A DNA stretch of 64,000 nt, from positions 310,001-374,000 of the forward strand of contig MCFH01000016.1 of NCBI GenBank assembly GCA_002104945.1. Reading direction: 5' to 3'. The position numbers and the translations under genes were made by a program. This DNA comes from Piromyces finnis. Taxonomy: Eukaryota > Neocallimastigomycota > Neocallimastigomycetes > Neocallimastigales > Neocallimastigaceae. The notes below the pieces were generated by a model. It had not been told where the DNA came from. It made no database searches and was given only the letters and a program-made list of their open reading frames with translations. Of this stretch, positions 12,712 to 25,486 are shown piece after piece (the first letter of the stretch is position 1; the number at the start of each line of letters is the position of its first letter).

Positions 12712-14895
12712 TGCTTCCATTATGCAAAATTTGAAAAGAGTAAATTATTTGAAAGTCTAATTAACACAAGAAAGAAAGGTATAATTTTTATTTATAGAAT
12801 AGTATTTATGTAAAGAATAATTAACGAATATTAATTAATGTTTTAAAAAAAATAATATATAGATATTGAAAAATATAACAATTTTAATTTAAAGGATGTA
12901 TTTGACGAATCATTTCCTCATGACATTCATTTCTTAATTAAAACAGTTCATAAATATAAGGGCTTAATAAAGGCAATAAAAAATAAAAAGGAAAAAAAAG
13001 GTTTAACATTAAGTAGGGAAGATAGTTCAAAATATTTATATAAAGTTCTAATTGTTTATTTACCTGTAATCAAAGAAAGATTAGTTAAAAATTATTTTAT
13101 TGAAAAAGAAAAAGTAAGAAAAATTCAAAAAAAAGTTAAGAGAGAAAAGGAAAAGAAATTGGCTAATTTCTTTGGTGAAAATCCAAGTGTTGATCCAATT
13201 AAAAAGCAAATATTTTCAATTACTATGAATTTAAATATTAAGGATTCAGCATTAAGTAATTCCAAATTATTAATTGATGAATCATTAATTTATAATGATG
13301 ATGATGCGGAATCTTCTAATGAAAGATTAAAAAGTACAAGTCAAATTATCTATGACGATTCTAGTTCTGAATATGAAAGCTCCCAATACCTTTCTTCCGA
13401 AGACTTTTTAACATTCAAAAAATATGTAAATTCTGAATTGAAGGATGAAGAAAATGATGTTGTTGATAGTCAAGAAATAAGAAATAGTAACTTTTTCACA
13501 ATGAAAAAGAAAGCTGATAAACTTCAACATTTCTTTGGTGACAAAATACAAATCAGTCAATTAAATGAGCAACAGGCACTTCAGAATGAAATTGGTGAAA
13601 ATACTTTAAATGCAATGAAATTCCATCAAACAAGCGGTTCAGTTGATTATCTTTCTAATATTAATAATTTATTTAATAATAAAGGAACTGTGAAATTTGG
13701 AAGAAGATCACAATCAATTGATAATTTACCGAAAACCGAAAATTTAATGGATAATTCTCAAAGAAAAATGATGGCAAAAAGAACAAATAAAATTAATTCA
13801 ATATTAGGAACTGTAATCAACGAAAAACTGACGGGAAGTGTAATAGAATCTGCTAATACATCAAATTCAAGAAAAGACCCAAACGAAGGAAGTTGTATTT
13901 TAAATAAATCAGTGTCATTTGTTGAAAATGCCTCAAATGATAGTAAAAGTCTAGATACTGATACTGAAGAAATGAGTTCTGAAAATGATTCAGATATAAA
14001 TTCAAGTAAAGGTAATATGATACAAATAAGAAGAATGAAGAAGCTGCATCAATTATTTGGAGAAAGAATAAATATGGAAACATTAATTAAACTTCAAATT
14101 AAAAAAAATGAAATCGAAAAGAAAAATAAAATTGAAAAGGGAATATTTACTGAATATGAAAGAAAAGATATTAGAAATAGATGTAAAAAATTGGAAGATA
14201 TATTTGGTACCGTTCCACCAACATTACTAGTTAATATAAATGCAAAGAATGCCGATTGTAATGCTTTTGTTAAACATAGAAATTCTATTATATCTTTATC
14301 AATGATGTTTACATATGATAAAGAAGTAGCTGATGTTATGGATATTATCTCAATAGATGGTGTAGATGGTGATGAGGGAAGTTTGACATCACAAATAAAT
14401 GAAGATAATTTAAATTCTAAGGAAGTGAACAAAACAAAATTAAAAAAATTAAGAAAATTCTTTGGAGATGATGCAGATCCTGCAAGCATCATTAATTCAA
14501 TAATTATATCTGACATAAGAAAATCGATAGATACAGATATCACCGATAAAGAACAGAAGAAACAACTAAATAAGGAATTAAATATTATTTGGGAAGATAT
14601 TCAAGAAAAGAGTAAACATTTTATGGAAACTATAACAGAAGATGATACAATTAAAATAAGTGATAATAATAATGAAAAATCAGACAACTTTTTAAAATCT
14701 ACTACTCAATCATTGAAAAAGTACACATCATTTGATTTAGGAAAATCAAAGAAGAAATCTAATATAAGTTCATATCAAATTAAAAACCTTTGTAATGAAG
14801 ATTTATATTCAGATAGCGAGGGTGAAAGTGATCAATATGATTCTAAATGGAGAGATTATGTTGTTGAATGGTTAAAAACTAATCATAAAATATAA
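12712..14895 (+). CDS. Unknown protein with repeated K-L-x-x-F-F-G motifs (5' end unresolved)
   Basis: A long exon (12863-14895) joins in phase to a short one ending at 12778 (… FEKSKLFESLINTRKK). The stop is TAA after KTNHKI. Residues encoded by about 12880-13150 look helical and basic. A motif then recurs: KKLANFFGE (13153), KLQHFFGD (13516), KINSILGT (13789), KLHQLFGE (14041), KLEDIFGT (14188) and KLRKFFGD (14443), separated by acidic, Ser/Asn-rich linkers, with a conserved-looking end SKWRDYVVEWLKTNH. No signal peptide or membrane segment is visible. I do not recognise the family. Motifs of the L-x-x-F-F-G type seem familiar from fungal signalling proteins, but I cannot name one safely. 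The first exon lacks an in-frame ATG, so the start is missing from this model. A 34-residue-offset minus-strand frame is a shadow. Confidence 0.7.
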
Positions 14896-15448
14896 AAATA
14901 TGTTGTTAAAATTTTATACATTAAAGTTTTAACTACTCATAATTTTAAATATTAAATAAAAAAAGTATAATTATTATACTCTTTATTATTTTATCATTTA
15001 TACATTTATATATAATATATATATTTTGAATAAAAAATATTATAATAAAAATTTTCTTTTTTTATTACATATATAATAAAAAATTTAAGTTTTTCACTTT
15101 TTATTTATTAATTTATTTTTTTATATTCTAAAGTATTTTATGTAAGTATATACATTATTGAATAAAAAACATATCAAAATATATAATTTTTTATATAATA
15201 CATTATATGAATTATTTAAATAATTCTAAAATATGATAATTTTTAAATAAAATTAAAGAAGAAAATATAATATAAAATCATATATACATATATATTTATA
15301 TATTATTTTACTTTAAAAAAAAACTACAAAAATATACTTATTTGATTAGAAATATAAAAATAAAATCAAGATAATAACATTTAAATTTGTATTTATATAA
15401 ATTATAATATATTTAAATTAATATATTACATTTACTGTAATCAATTAT
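14896..15448. other. Convergent intergenic spacer, no gene
   Basis: AT-rich region between the 3' ends of two convergent genes (plus strand ending at 14895, minus strand ending at 15449). It should hold both terminators and poly(A) signals. No open frame of note is seen. Confidence 0.6.
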
Positions 15449-17752
15449 TTACTGTATTATATTATTATGTGAATTAACAATTTCAATTACAGTATAAGGA
15501 TAGTTATTTATCATGTATGAATTATTGTTGTTGTTATTAATATTAATATTATTATTATTTATATTAGTATTATTATTAGTATTATTATTACTACTATTAC
15601 TATTATTGTTTATATTAGTATTATTACTATCATTATTATCGTTGTTGTTATTATTATTATTAATATTATTATTATTATTATTATTGTTGTTGTTGTTGTT
15701 ATTATTATTATTATAGTCATTATTATTAATATTATTGTTACTATTTATATTATTATTATTATCATTATTATTATTATTTATATTTATATTTGCATTATTA
15801 TTATTATTACTATTATTATTATTTATTCTTTGATTCTCTATTGCTAAATTTAAGTTTCCTGAATTAACAATTCTATTTGAGTTATTAAAATTATTTATAT
15901 TATTTAATGATTCTATTTGATGATAAGATAATGAATAATTATTTGGAATTATTCGTTGATTAGAATAAGATTTTATATCTTCTGAGTTTTGATTTAAAAC
16001 CCTGAATTGTGAATAATAGGCAGGTGATGGAAAATATTTTTGGGGCATTCCATTATTTGTTCTATCATTACTATACCATTGATATTGAATATCATTTGAT
16101 GAAAAATATGATGATGTTGTCTGAGCAGCTGAATAATTCGAATAATGTCCTTCATATTGCGAGCTTTGTGATATATTATGTGAATAATAGTTATTTTGAT
16201 TATAATTATTGAAATTAATAAAATTATTTATTTGTTGTCCATAATTTGGATTCATATTATTGAATTGATCAGTATTAATATTAAAGTATGTTTCTGGATT
16301 TGTTTGTGTAACATCATTTGAATTTGAATATTGATATGTTTGATAATATTGATTTGTAGTGGCAGTCGTAGATGTCATTATTTGAGTTGATGTATTCGGC
16401 AATCTTCTTTGATAATTTTGTGTTAATCTTGATGATGTAACTAATGATGAAGCAGGATAATTAGAATTAGAATAATTATTAGGTGTTGTTATGTAGTTTT
16501 GTTGATTGGGCATTGAATAACCTATACTATTTATTGAGGAATTGGAATTTATAACATTTGAACCAACATAATTTTCAGATAAGAGGCTATTATTACTAAT
16601 GGTATGAATACTTGTCATTGAAGAAGAATTAATATTTACATTTGATGAAGATGCATTATTCGATGTATGAGAAATACTTATAGTATTAGAAGTTGGGGTT
16701 GCAACCAATGTTGAGTTTGATTGTAAAGAAGAAGAAAAATTACAAAAATTCTGATTTTTATTTTTATCTAATGGACTTTGGGTTTGTGATGTAACAGAAT
16801 AATTTTGATTATTACAGTTTGTTATAGTATATATTGATGCACCAGTATCATCAATTTGCAATCCGGCAATATCGGAAAGAGTATTATTATTACTACTATC
16901 TATTAATGTTGCTGTACTGCTATATGATGGAATATATTTTTGGTTTATATTTGATAACTCACTAATATTAGATGAAGAACCAGAATTGGGTATTATTAAT
17001 TTAGATACATTATTAACATTTTGAATTTGTTTCCCTGAACTATTTCCATCTTGTTTTTGTATAATCTTCGAGTCTTTTTTATTTTTATTATTTCTATCAC
17101 CATTATTATTTGATTTAATGCTTGATATTTTCGAAGGATCGACAAGTTTTTTTTCAATCATTTCATCCCAAGTATTTTGAATGATAGTACTTGTAATTAA
17201 AGAAGGATCTTCACCATATTTATTTAATACTGTACTCCATAATAATCTAATTGTTTGTAAATCTTTGGTACATCTTCTAAGTGTTCTACATTGTCTTTCA
17301 CCAAAAGGAAGTATATGAAAACCTTCTAATTGCTAATAATAATGAATTTAAAACAAAATATTTTTGCTTTTTATTAATATCATTTTATTAATAATAAATA
17401 AAATATTAAAATATTGCTAATTATTACATTTAAAACTCGAGATGCATCGACAAATCGATAAACAGAGGCTCTTGAAAGCTTAAAAACTTCTTTAAAATAT
17501 TGTTCCATTGTAGAATGCTTGGCTTTATATAATTTCTTTGAAATAATTTCTTGCATAGCCATAGCTGTTTTTCTAAATCTTTCTTGCTTTTCTTCCCTTT
17601 TAATATTTAAAATTTTCAAAATTAATTTATATTACTGCTACATATATATTATAATATTAATAATATTCTTACCCTCCATGACCTTCTCCTGATCTTATTA
17701 TACTTCTATCAATAACTTGTTCAGCTGAGAATAATGCATTGTTGACGTTCAT
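15449..17752 (-). CDS. Protein with a plasmid/phage-like helical domain and a long Asn-rich tail
   Basis: Three exons (17673-17752, 17428-17596, 15449-17332) splice in phase to 710 aa. Residues about 25-150 form a compact domain. It has a helical start (KTAMAMQEIISKKLYKAK), then YFKEVFKLSRASVYRFVDAS, then ILPFGERQCRTLRR and LLWSTVLNKYGED. The order SRxxxYRxxDAxxVLxxL…LP…ERQxRxL…W recalls, from memory, a DNA-binding-type segment common in bacterial plasmid and phage proteins. The remaining 550 residues are Ser/Asn/Gln/Tyr-rich and disordered, ending in Asn homopolymers coded by ATT repeats on the plus strand (15516-15835). The role may be nuclear DNA binding with a prion-like activation tail, which is inference only. 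The start ATG at 17752 is preceded by AT-rich spacer. Plus-strand Leu-rich frames here are shadows of the Asn repeats. Confidence 0.75.
15516..15835. repeat. Imperfect ATT/GTT repeat coding for Asn runs
   Basis: Imperfect trinucleotide array inside the last exon of the minus-strand gene. It is interrupted by ATA, ACT, GTC and TTG units, so the encoded Asn runs are broken by Ile, Ser, Asp and Thr. It is probably length-polymorphic. Confidence 0.8.
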
Positions 17753-18649
17753 ATTATATTAATATATTAATATATAACTTATGGATTTATTGATTTATTA
17801 TTTAAATTATTATATATTTATATAAATTAATTTTTCCTAAAATTCTCTATATACAGTTTAACTTAGTAATTATATTCTTTCAATTTATAAATTTTTTAGG
17901 AATCAAAAACTAAAAAAATAAAACCTAGTAATATTTGATTAATATTACACTTTGTTTTAATTTTTATATTATAGAATTAATATCTTATTAAGTTGTTATT
18001 GGTATCTTTCAATTTTATTAGTATAGTTTTAAAAATAATAATAATAATAATAATAATTATTATTCGTTATATCAAAAAATTACAATTTTAAAAGTAATAT
18101 ATATTCTTTTCCATTATTTTTTTATCTATGAAATAAAAATATCAATAAATTAAATGACATACATATATGTCAATATTATACAAATAATAAAGATAGTTTT
18201 TTGTTATATTACAAAATTTTAAATAAAAAATAAATTATAGTAGAAAAAAAAAAGTTATTTGATCATGAATATTAAAAGTTTTACAAATCGAAAATATATT
18301 ATTTATATTTAAAAATAAAAATATTAAATATATATTTAAATTAAAGTGGTATTCATAGTTATAAAATAGATTTCATAAATAAAAAATAGTAAAAATAATA
18401 TAAAATCAGAAACTAAAATATTATTTTTATTCATTTGGTATTTTTAAATTTAAAAATTTTAGATTTTTTTAATTTAGAATGTGCTAATGTTAATTATATT
18501 AAAAGAATTACAATTTATAAAAATAAATATATATTTAATATTACTTTTTATTTCTTTTAGTTATTTTTAAATTTATTTTTCTATTTTTTTTTAATTTTCT
18601 TTTAATATGTATATTAATATATTTCATAACTTGCAAATTATTTGAACTC

Positions 18650-18710
<61 letters not shown>

Positions 18711-19123
18711 GATTTATCTTTACATCATTTAAGTTTCAGATTTAAAAATTAATATCTTTCAATTTCTGTCAATATTAATATAATTAATATAATATTTGGA
18801 AATATTAATTATTATAGTTAATTCTAATAATTTTTTAATAAGGTAATACAATGTATATTTAAATAAGCAAATATAAAATATTTTATAATTAGAAATAATA
18901 TTAATATTAATTACTATAAAAAAAATTGTGAACAAATCTTATTTAAAAAAGGAATTGTTTAAAAACTTTATTAATTTTAATTGAATTTATCTTTCTATAG
19001 TTTTTGGTAATAATAAATTTTATTATTATTTTTTTATTATTTACATGTTAATCATTATTAATTCATTTTAAATATACTTTAAATTGACATTTTTCTATTA
19101 ACACAATTATTTTATTATATTTA
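17753..19123. other. Gene-free AT-rich region with a T45 tract
   Basis: No open frame longer than about 60 codons is supported. The region contains (AAT)n at 18031-18056 and an exceptional homopolymer T45 at 18652-18696, directly followed by a run of about 14 A, which could fold back as a hairpin. It lies between the start of the Asn-rich protein gene and the end of the LRR gene. Confidence 0.6.
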
Positions 19124-21452
19124 TTATTCATTCATATTAAGCTTAATAGATAATGTTATTTTTTTTGTCAAATCAAAGTTTTCTTTATCCTCAATATATT
19201 TAGAATCTTTATCAGTCATATTCTTTTTCTTGTCTTTTCCTTTATTTTCTGATTCTTTATTCTTATTTTTATTATTTTTTGGACTAGTATTTTTACCTCT
19301 TTTTTTATCATTAATTTGGTAATTATCAGATCTTTTTAATAGATTTTCATCTACAAGCGGATTTAATATATATTCATTATCTATTATTTTCTAATAATAA
19401 TGAATACCATAGTATATATAATATTAATAAAATTTATAATTAATAAATATAATAATTAATTTTTATCATATTCATACTTCTCCATGAAGAAAGGAATTTA
19501 AAGGAACCTTAATATCATATATTTCTATAGTTTCCATTAATGTTTTTGTGTACATATTTTTTATTTCTATATAAAAGATATATTTTTCATATTAAAAAAT
19601 TTAGTTTTATATTGCATAATATTATATTATTCTAACCATCAATTTCTGCTGATGTTAATTTGCTCGATTTTTTTTTCTTCTGTTTTGAACCGCTTTTTTT
19701 ACTTTCAGTATTGTCATTATTTCCGTCTTCAAAATTCTTTTCATTTTTTATATATGAGTATTTTTTTCTGTTTAATATAAATCTAGCACCAGCTTTATAA
19801 TAAATATGAAATATTAACATATAATTATATTATATCTTGATATATATAATAAATCTTACAATAAAACGAATTTCTTGCTTTAATATCAGCCTTGTGAATA
19901 ATATTAGTATTATAATTGAAATTTACAGATCTATTATCTTCATTCCAAATTTCTTCATTTGTTTCGACATATTCAAAATCATTCAAAATTATTTTTACAC
20001 TAAATACATATCTTTTGTAAAAATAAATAAATATTTTTTCAATATGTAAAATATAGTTAATAAAATTTTTAATTATTATAACTATACTCTGTTGGTCCTT
20101 GACCAGGTTCGAGAATTTCATCATAACAAATTGGAGGTCCATCAATATTAATTACAGATTTTATTGAAATATTTAAACACAAATCTTTATTTGTAAATAA
20201 ATTATTATTTATTATTTATTTTAATAATAATTTAAATTAATATATGTATCTACCTGTTTCATTTTGATATATATTATAAAAATTATTATATTCCTCTTTT
20301 TCTGAAATACTTATTTTTTTTTCATCTAATACAGTTATTGTATCAAATTTTGAAATAATTATTTGTTTATAATGAGGAAGTAAAAAAACGGGATTTCCCT
20401 AATATTTATGATAATAATAATATTAATAATAATAATATAATTATATTTTTTTAATTGTATAATATTTACATACAATAAATGATAATATTTTCAAATTATT
20501 TATTTGGGATAAAACATTTATAATCATAACAATATTTTCAAAATTATTATAGCTTAAGTCTAAAGAAATAATTGTATTAGGAATTATATCATTCATATTT
20601 TTTAATAATGGAGAATAAAATGATGAAATCTTGTTATAGCTTAATCCAATATGAATCAATTTATTAAATCCACTAAAATTTGGCCATTCGGAAATCCTTT
20701 ATATTTATAATTATATTTTGTATATATATAATTTATTTATTTTGAAAATATTAAATTATTAAATAAAGAACAGAATATAAATATATTATTACAAATTTGC
20801 ATTTAGATGTAGCTTTTCAATATTTGTTGGTAGATTTTCAATATTTTTAATATAATTTCCAGTTAAAGATAAATATTTTAGAGATTCAAATTGCTTAAAA
20901 TTTTTATCAATATAAGTTATATTTTTATTGATCAATATTAATGACTTGAAATACTGATAGATTGATAATTTATTTTCAATAGATATATCCACAATACCAA
21001 GATCTAGTATTTTTTGATAGTATTTATATAATATTTTATATTCTTCAATTTCATTACTAAAATCCGGTTTTTCTTCAAAATTTAATAAATATTAATTAGA
21101 ATATACAAATTACTATCAATAATCTATATAAAACTAACAATTCTTATTACTAACGATTTCCATAAAAATCTACAACAGGATCATTAGTTTCTAGTTTTTT
21201 AAGTATATTATCCGAATTACTAACAATAAAATTATTATATATTCGAGGAAATTTTACTTCACTATCACTATTAATATTTTTGCTATCTTTTAATTCTTTT
21301 AGTAATTGCTTTTGTTTTAATGAGGTATTTTTATATGTTCTATTAAATATTTTATTAATCCCAATACTATATAATTGATCCAAAAATGCATTTGAAACTG
21401 ATGTTTTCCGATTATTATATTTTTTTTCAACTAAATCTAAAGAGAAAGCCAT
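19124..21452 (-). CDS. Leucine-rich-repeat protein, possibly flagellar (LRRC43-like)
   Basis: Nine exons (21155-21452, 20793-21072, 20474-20696, 20254-20398, 20088-20184, 19860-20011, 19637-19792, 19478-19566, 19124-19390) close in phase to 568 aa. After an N-terminal helical region come SDS22-type leucine-rich repeats: LKYLSLTGNYIKNIENLP, IEKLHLNANLISEWP, LIHIGLSYNKIS and TIISLDLSYNN. They are capped by GNPVFLLPHYKQIIISKFDTI and TVLDEKKIS, the usual cap of ciliary LRR proteins. The second half alternates beta-rich segments (VFSVKIILNDFEYVETN) with a Lys-rich region (KQKKKKSSK) and a charged C-terminus. Domain order and length recall LRRC43, an axoneme-associated protein, but I hold that only as one possibility. 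It shares a 254-bp divergent promoter with the next gene, so co-expression is likely. Confidence 0.78.
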
Positions 21453-21706
21453 GTTATATATAAAATAACATTAAAATGTTTTTTAATATAAATTTTTGTA
21501 TTCATGATTTTATATGGAAAATAAAGATAATTGAATAAAAAAATTAGGTTTATAAAGTTAATTATTAAACAAATTAAAATTTCTAATAATTGAAAATTCT
21601 ATTTTGCAAAGTATTAAAATTTATTTTTAACCAAAAGAATATAAAAACCATAAGAAAAAAACAATTAACAAATATTATCTGAACGTTTGAAGTTAACAGA
21701 GTAATA
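21453..21706. promoter_or_regulatory. Divergent promoter region between the LRR and WD40-like genes
   Basis: The two start codons (complement of 21452 and 21707) face away from each other across 254 bp with no open frame. It must hold both transcription starts. It is less homopolymeric than most spacers here, with several mixed-sequence blocks near 21630-21706. No precise factor site can be assigned by eye. Confidence 0.6.
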
Positions 21707-24700
21707 ATGGAAAAAAGGAAAATAAAGTCAAAAACATTAATAGATTTTACAAATAAAAATATATCTCTCCTTGATATTACACAGAAATTAAAAGAAATTA
21801 GTAATGATATTAAAGAAACATCTGTTGAAGTAGAAGTATAATAAATTAGAAATAGCTACATGAACCCTAATATAAATATACAATAATATTAATAATAATA
21901 ATTTATTTTAATATTTTTATCAATATTAAGTCGTATGAAAAACTTTTTAAAAAAAATACAAGATATAGCTATAACACACAAGTTGAAACTAAGTCAGAAT
22001 ATTTAAATGATATTTTTATTCAAATTTCAGGAGCAAATTCTGACGATATATTAAAAATAGCTAAATATGAATTGAGTAAAATTAAGGCAAATCAAAGAAA
22101 AGAACAAGAAATAAGGGTATGTATATTAAAAACTATAACTATTAATTATTTTTATAAATAATAATTATTTATGTTTTCTAGGATGAAAAAAAAGAAAAAT
22201 TTAATAAAGAACTAAGAACAAAAATAAATCAGTGTAAAGAAAAATATGAAATTAAAATGCAAACCAATAGAGGTATAAAAAATATAATTATTAGTTTTAT
22301 ATAATGATAAATTAATATCATCATGATTAATAATAAATAAATTGAAAATAAAAAAAGCTGGACCATCATTTGAAAATTTTCTACATACTACTAATGGAGA
22401 AATTATTTATGTTGATATTATAACTGAATATTTATATTTAATAATTACTTTTCAAGGTATCATAGGTAAATATTATATTAAATAATAATATTCATTAAAA
22501 TATAATTTATATATTATAATTAATATAATAAATTATTATAATAACAGAAATATGGGAAATAGATAAAAAAGAAAACAAAATAACTTCAACATTAAAATAT
22601 ATAGAAAGCATTGATTGTAATGGAATAACAAATGCATGTAAATTAACAGATACAGATATGACAGATTATAAAAGCGTAAACGATGACTTTAAAATTGCTA
22701 ATAAAACTACAAATGGAAAAAATTTCAAGACTAATTACATTAATCAACTTAATGCCCAAAATATTGAAAATGAAACCACTAAAATTTCAAGCATTATTTC
22801 ATATAAAAATAGTATTATATATAATTTAGTATCACTAGCAAGAAATAATGAGACAAATAATAGAAGTAAATATAATAGAACAGGTTTAAAGGTTATAAGT
22901 GAAATCTATATGCTACTAGCACAATATAAATATTATTTTGATTTACAAGAAGAAAAAAAGAAAAAAAATAATTTGAAACTTGTTGATGCATATAAATTAA
23001 ATGCAAGTGAGAATACAATAAATAAATATGATTCCTCTTATTCCGTAAACTATTCAGAACTTATTAATAATGGTTTATCAAGAATTAATAAAAAAGAGTC
23101 AATGTTAGCACTAAATTCAAATGAAACCAAAAATAAAACCTGTATTGAAGATGAAACAGAATTTATATTAAATAAAGTAATAATAAAATTGAAATCTTCC
23201 TTCTTTTTAGGAAATATTAATGGTATTGGTGTAATTTTAAATATAATAATATCAGAAAATATCATTACAGGTGATTATGTTATTAATCACTATATAGGTC
23301 ATCAATATCAATTATCAGTTTTACCGATTCTTTTGTCAGAATATAACTCGAAAGATAATTTATTATCAGTACCTATATATAATGAATTAAAAGAACCTTA
23401 TTTAATGACATGGTCAATGCCAAATTTTAACATAGAATGGATATGCAAACTTTCAACATTATCAGATATTGAGTATAAAATAACAATAACTAATGTAGCA
23501 TCGGACGAGATGATATTTGAAGATAAATTAAAACAATATGTTAAAGTAAAAAATCCATCTCAAAATTTAGGTAACTCTTTTTATTATTTACAAATTATTT
23601 ATTAATTTAATTTATTAATTGAAATATAATTAAGATTATCAAGATATCACAGCAATATCTTTTGATAGGGATAATCTTTCATATGTACTTGCAATGAAAA
23701 AGGGATTGGTTATTGAATTAAAATGGAATGTTAATAATGGAGCAACAACACCAACAAATTCATTAAATGAAGAAAACAATAATTCTGAAACATCAAATTC
23801 ACAAGTAAATGAAAATGAAAATAATGTTGTATTAAATGTAATAGATGAAAACAATAAAAACAGTATAAATATTGAAAATAACAATGATATGGATAACTTA
23901 ACAAAAAAAATATTAACTGCAAAATTATTAATAAAAGTACCAATTTTTAATCTTATATAATAATAAATTATTGAAATTATAAAATATTTAAAGAACAAAA
24001 AATTTTATGATAATTTTTATAGATTGATCCATGTATATCAGATATATTAATTGACAAAACAGAAGAATGTAATTTTTAAAAATTAAAAATAAGAAACTAT
24101 ATTGAAATATATAATAATTAATTATTTTATATATATTTAATAGTTATTAATGGTGATGATATAAATAATGAGAAGTATATAAAAAAACAATCTGATATTG
24201 AAAAATTACAAATTATTGTAAGTACTCAAGGAATATATTTTGAAATTGTAAAGGATTTAAAATTTTTAATTAGATATTATTTTATAGCCTATAAGTATGA
24301 AAATAAATAGATCAAGATTTTCTGAGCCTAAAAAAATTACAGTAGGTTGCTCGGACGGATCATTAAGAATATATAATTATTCCAATGTTATAAATAAATA
24401 TATAGAAGTTTTTCATTATGAAGTTGGTCAAGAAAATATTGAAAATAATAAAACATCTAGTTATGATAAGAATTCTGTTATAAAATTTAAGGACAAAGAA
24501 GAAAAAACTAGAATGTTAAAATGGAAATCAATTAAAAATATTTATAGAAGTAATATTATGGGACTTACTATATCTATTGATAATTTTATTCTTACAATTG
24601 GATATACAAATAATGGTATTTCTATAAAAAAATAAAATATTAAAATATTTTATATAATAATTTAAAAATTGATTATATAAATATTAATTAAATAAATATA

Positions 24701-25070
24701 TATATAAATATTTGTTATCACTTACTTTTTCTTAAAAAAAGATAAAATATATTTTTTTAATTCAAATGATGTAGTTCCTTTTAGATCTTTTAATATCTTA
24801 ATAAATAGAAATGCTTCCAAAGAAATAACAGAATATATTAAAAATTTACCTCAATATTCAGAACTATATAAAAAAAATAAGTTAAATACAAAAACATTTT
24901 CTTTAATTAATACCAAATGTAATATTAGTGAATATTTGCAACGTCATGTTTATTATTTAAATAATTTATCAAAATTTGTAATAAGTAATGGAAATGAATG
25001 GTGTATATTAAATTGTAATGATCTAATTAAAAAATATAAAAATGTAACAAATTATATTAATAAAATATAA
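21707..25070 (+). CDS. Coiled-coil and WD40-like beta-propeller protein, possibly flagellar
   Basis: Ten exons (21707-21835, 21931-22116, 22182-22272, 22358-22465, 22548-23570, 23635-23936, 24023-24068, 24144-24247, 24288-24615, 24742-25070) join in phase to 881 aa. The first 130 residues are charged and helical (KANQRKEQEIRDEKKEKF). From about residue 140 degenerate propeller strands appear: FENFLHTTNGEIIYVDII, IIEIWEID, YLMTWSMPNFNIEWICKL, ITAISFDRDNLSYVLAMKKG, ITVGCSDGSLRIYNYSN and MGLTISIDNFILTIGYTND. Long insertions separate them. The C-terminus (about 775-881) is helical. Divergent WD40 proteins of this type are frequent in axonemes (dynein intermediate chains, WDR93, CFAP proteins), and the neighbouring LRR gene supports that, but I cannot name an orthologue. 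Two introns are unusual: the one at 24248-24287 is only about 40 bp, and the donor at 23937 reads GTACCA. Confidence 0.72.
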
Positions 25071-25486
25071 CATATAAATATAAAAAGGATATTTCAATAA
25101 AAAATAGATGATAAAAAAATATATTACATATAATATTGGAATACTATTTAAATTATTATTGTCACTTTTTTTTTTATTAAATAAATATTATAAAAAACAT
25201 TTATATATCATCATATAAAATATAAATTTTTGTATAAATAAATAAATAAATTTTTTATATATAATCTTTTTTTAATTAGTTTCTTTTATTTTTTAAATAT
25301 ATTATTAAATACTTTTTAAAAATTACTGTATTATTTTAATTAATATTAACAATCTATTAATTTAAATATTTTTTAACATAATTAATAATTAGATACTATA
25401 TTAAAAAATGAATATTGATATATTATTTTTAATGAAAAATATTATTGCCAATAACAAATAATTATATTAATCTGATTTTCATTTTC

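Noticed and set aside
13853-14543. Minus-strand frames inside the LxxFFG gene
   Set aside because: They are antisense shadows of the long plus-strand exon.
15513-15716. Plus-strand poly-Leu open frame
   Set aside because: It is the antisense reading of Asn codons in the minus-strand gene.
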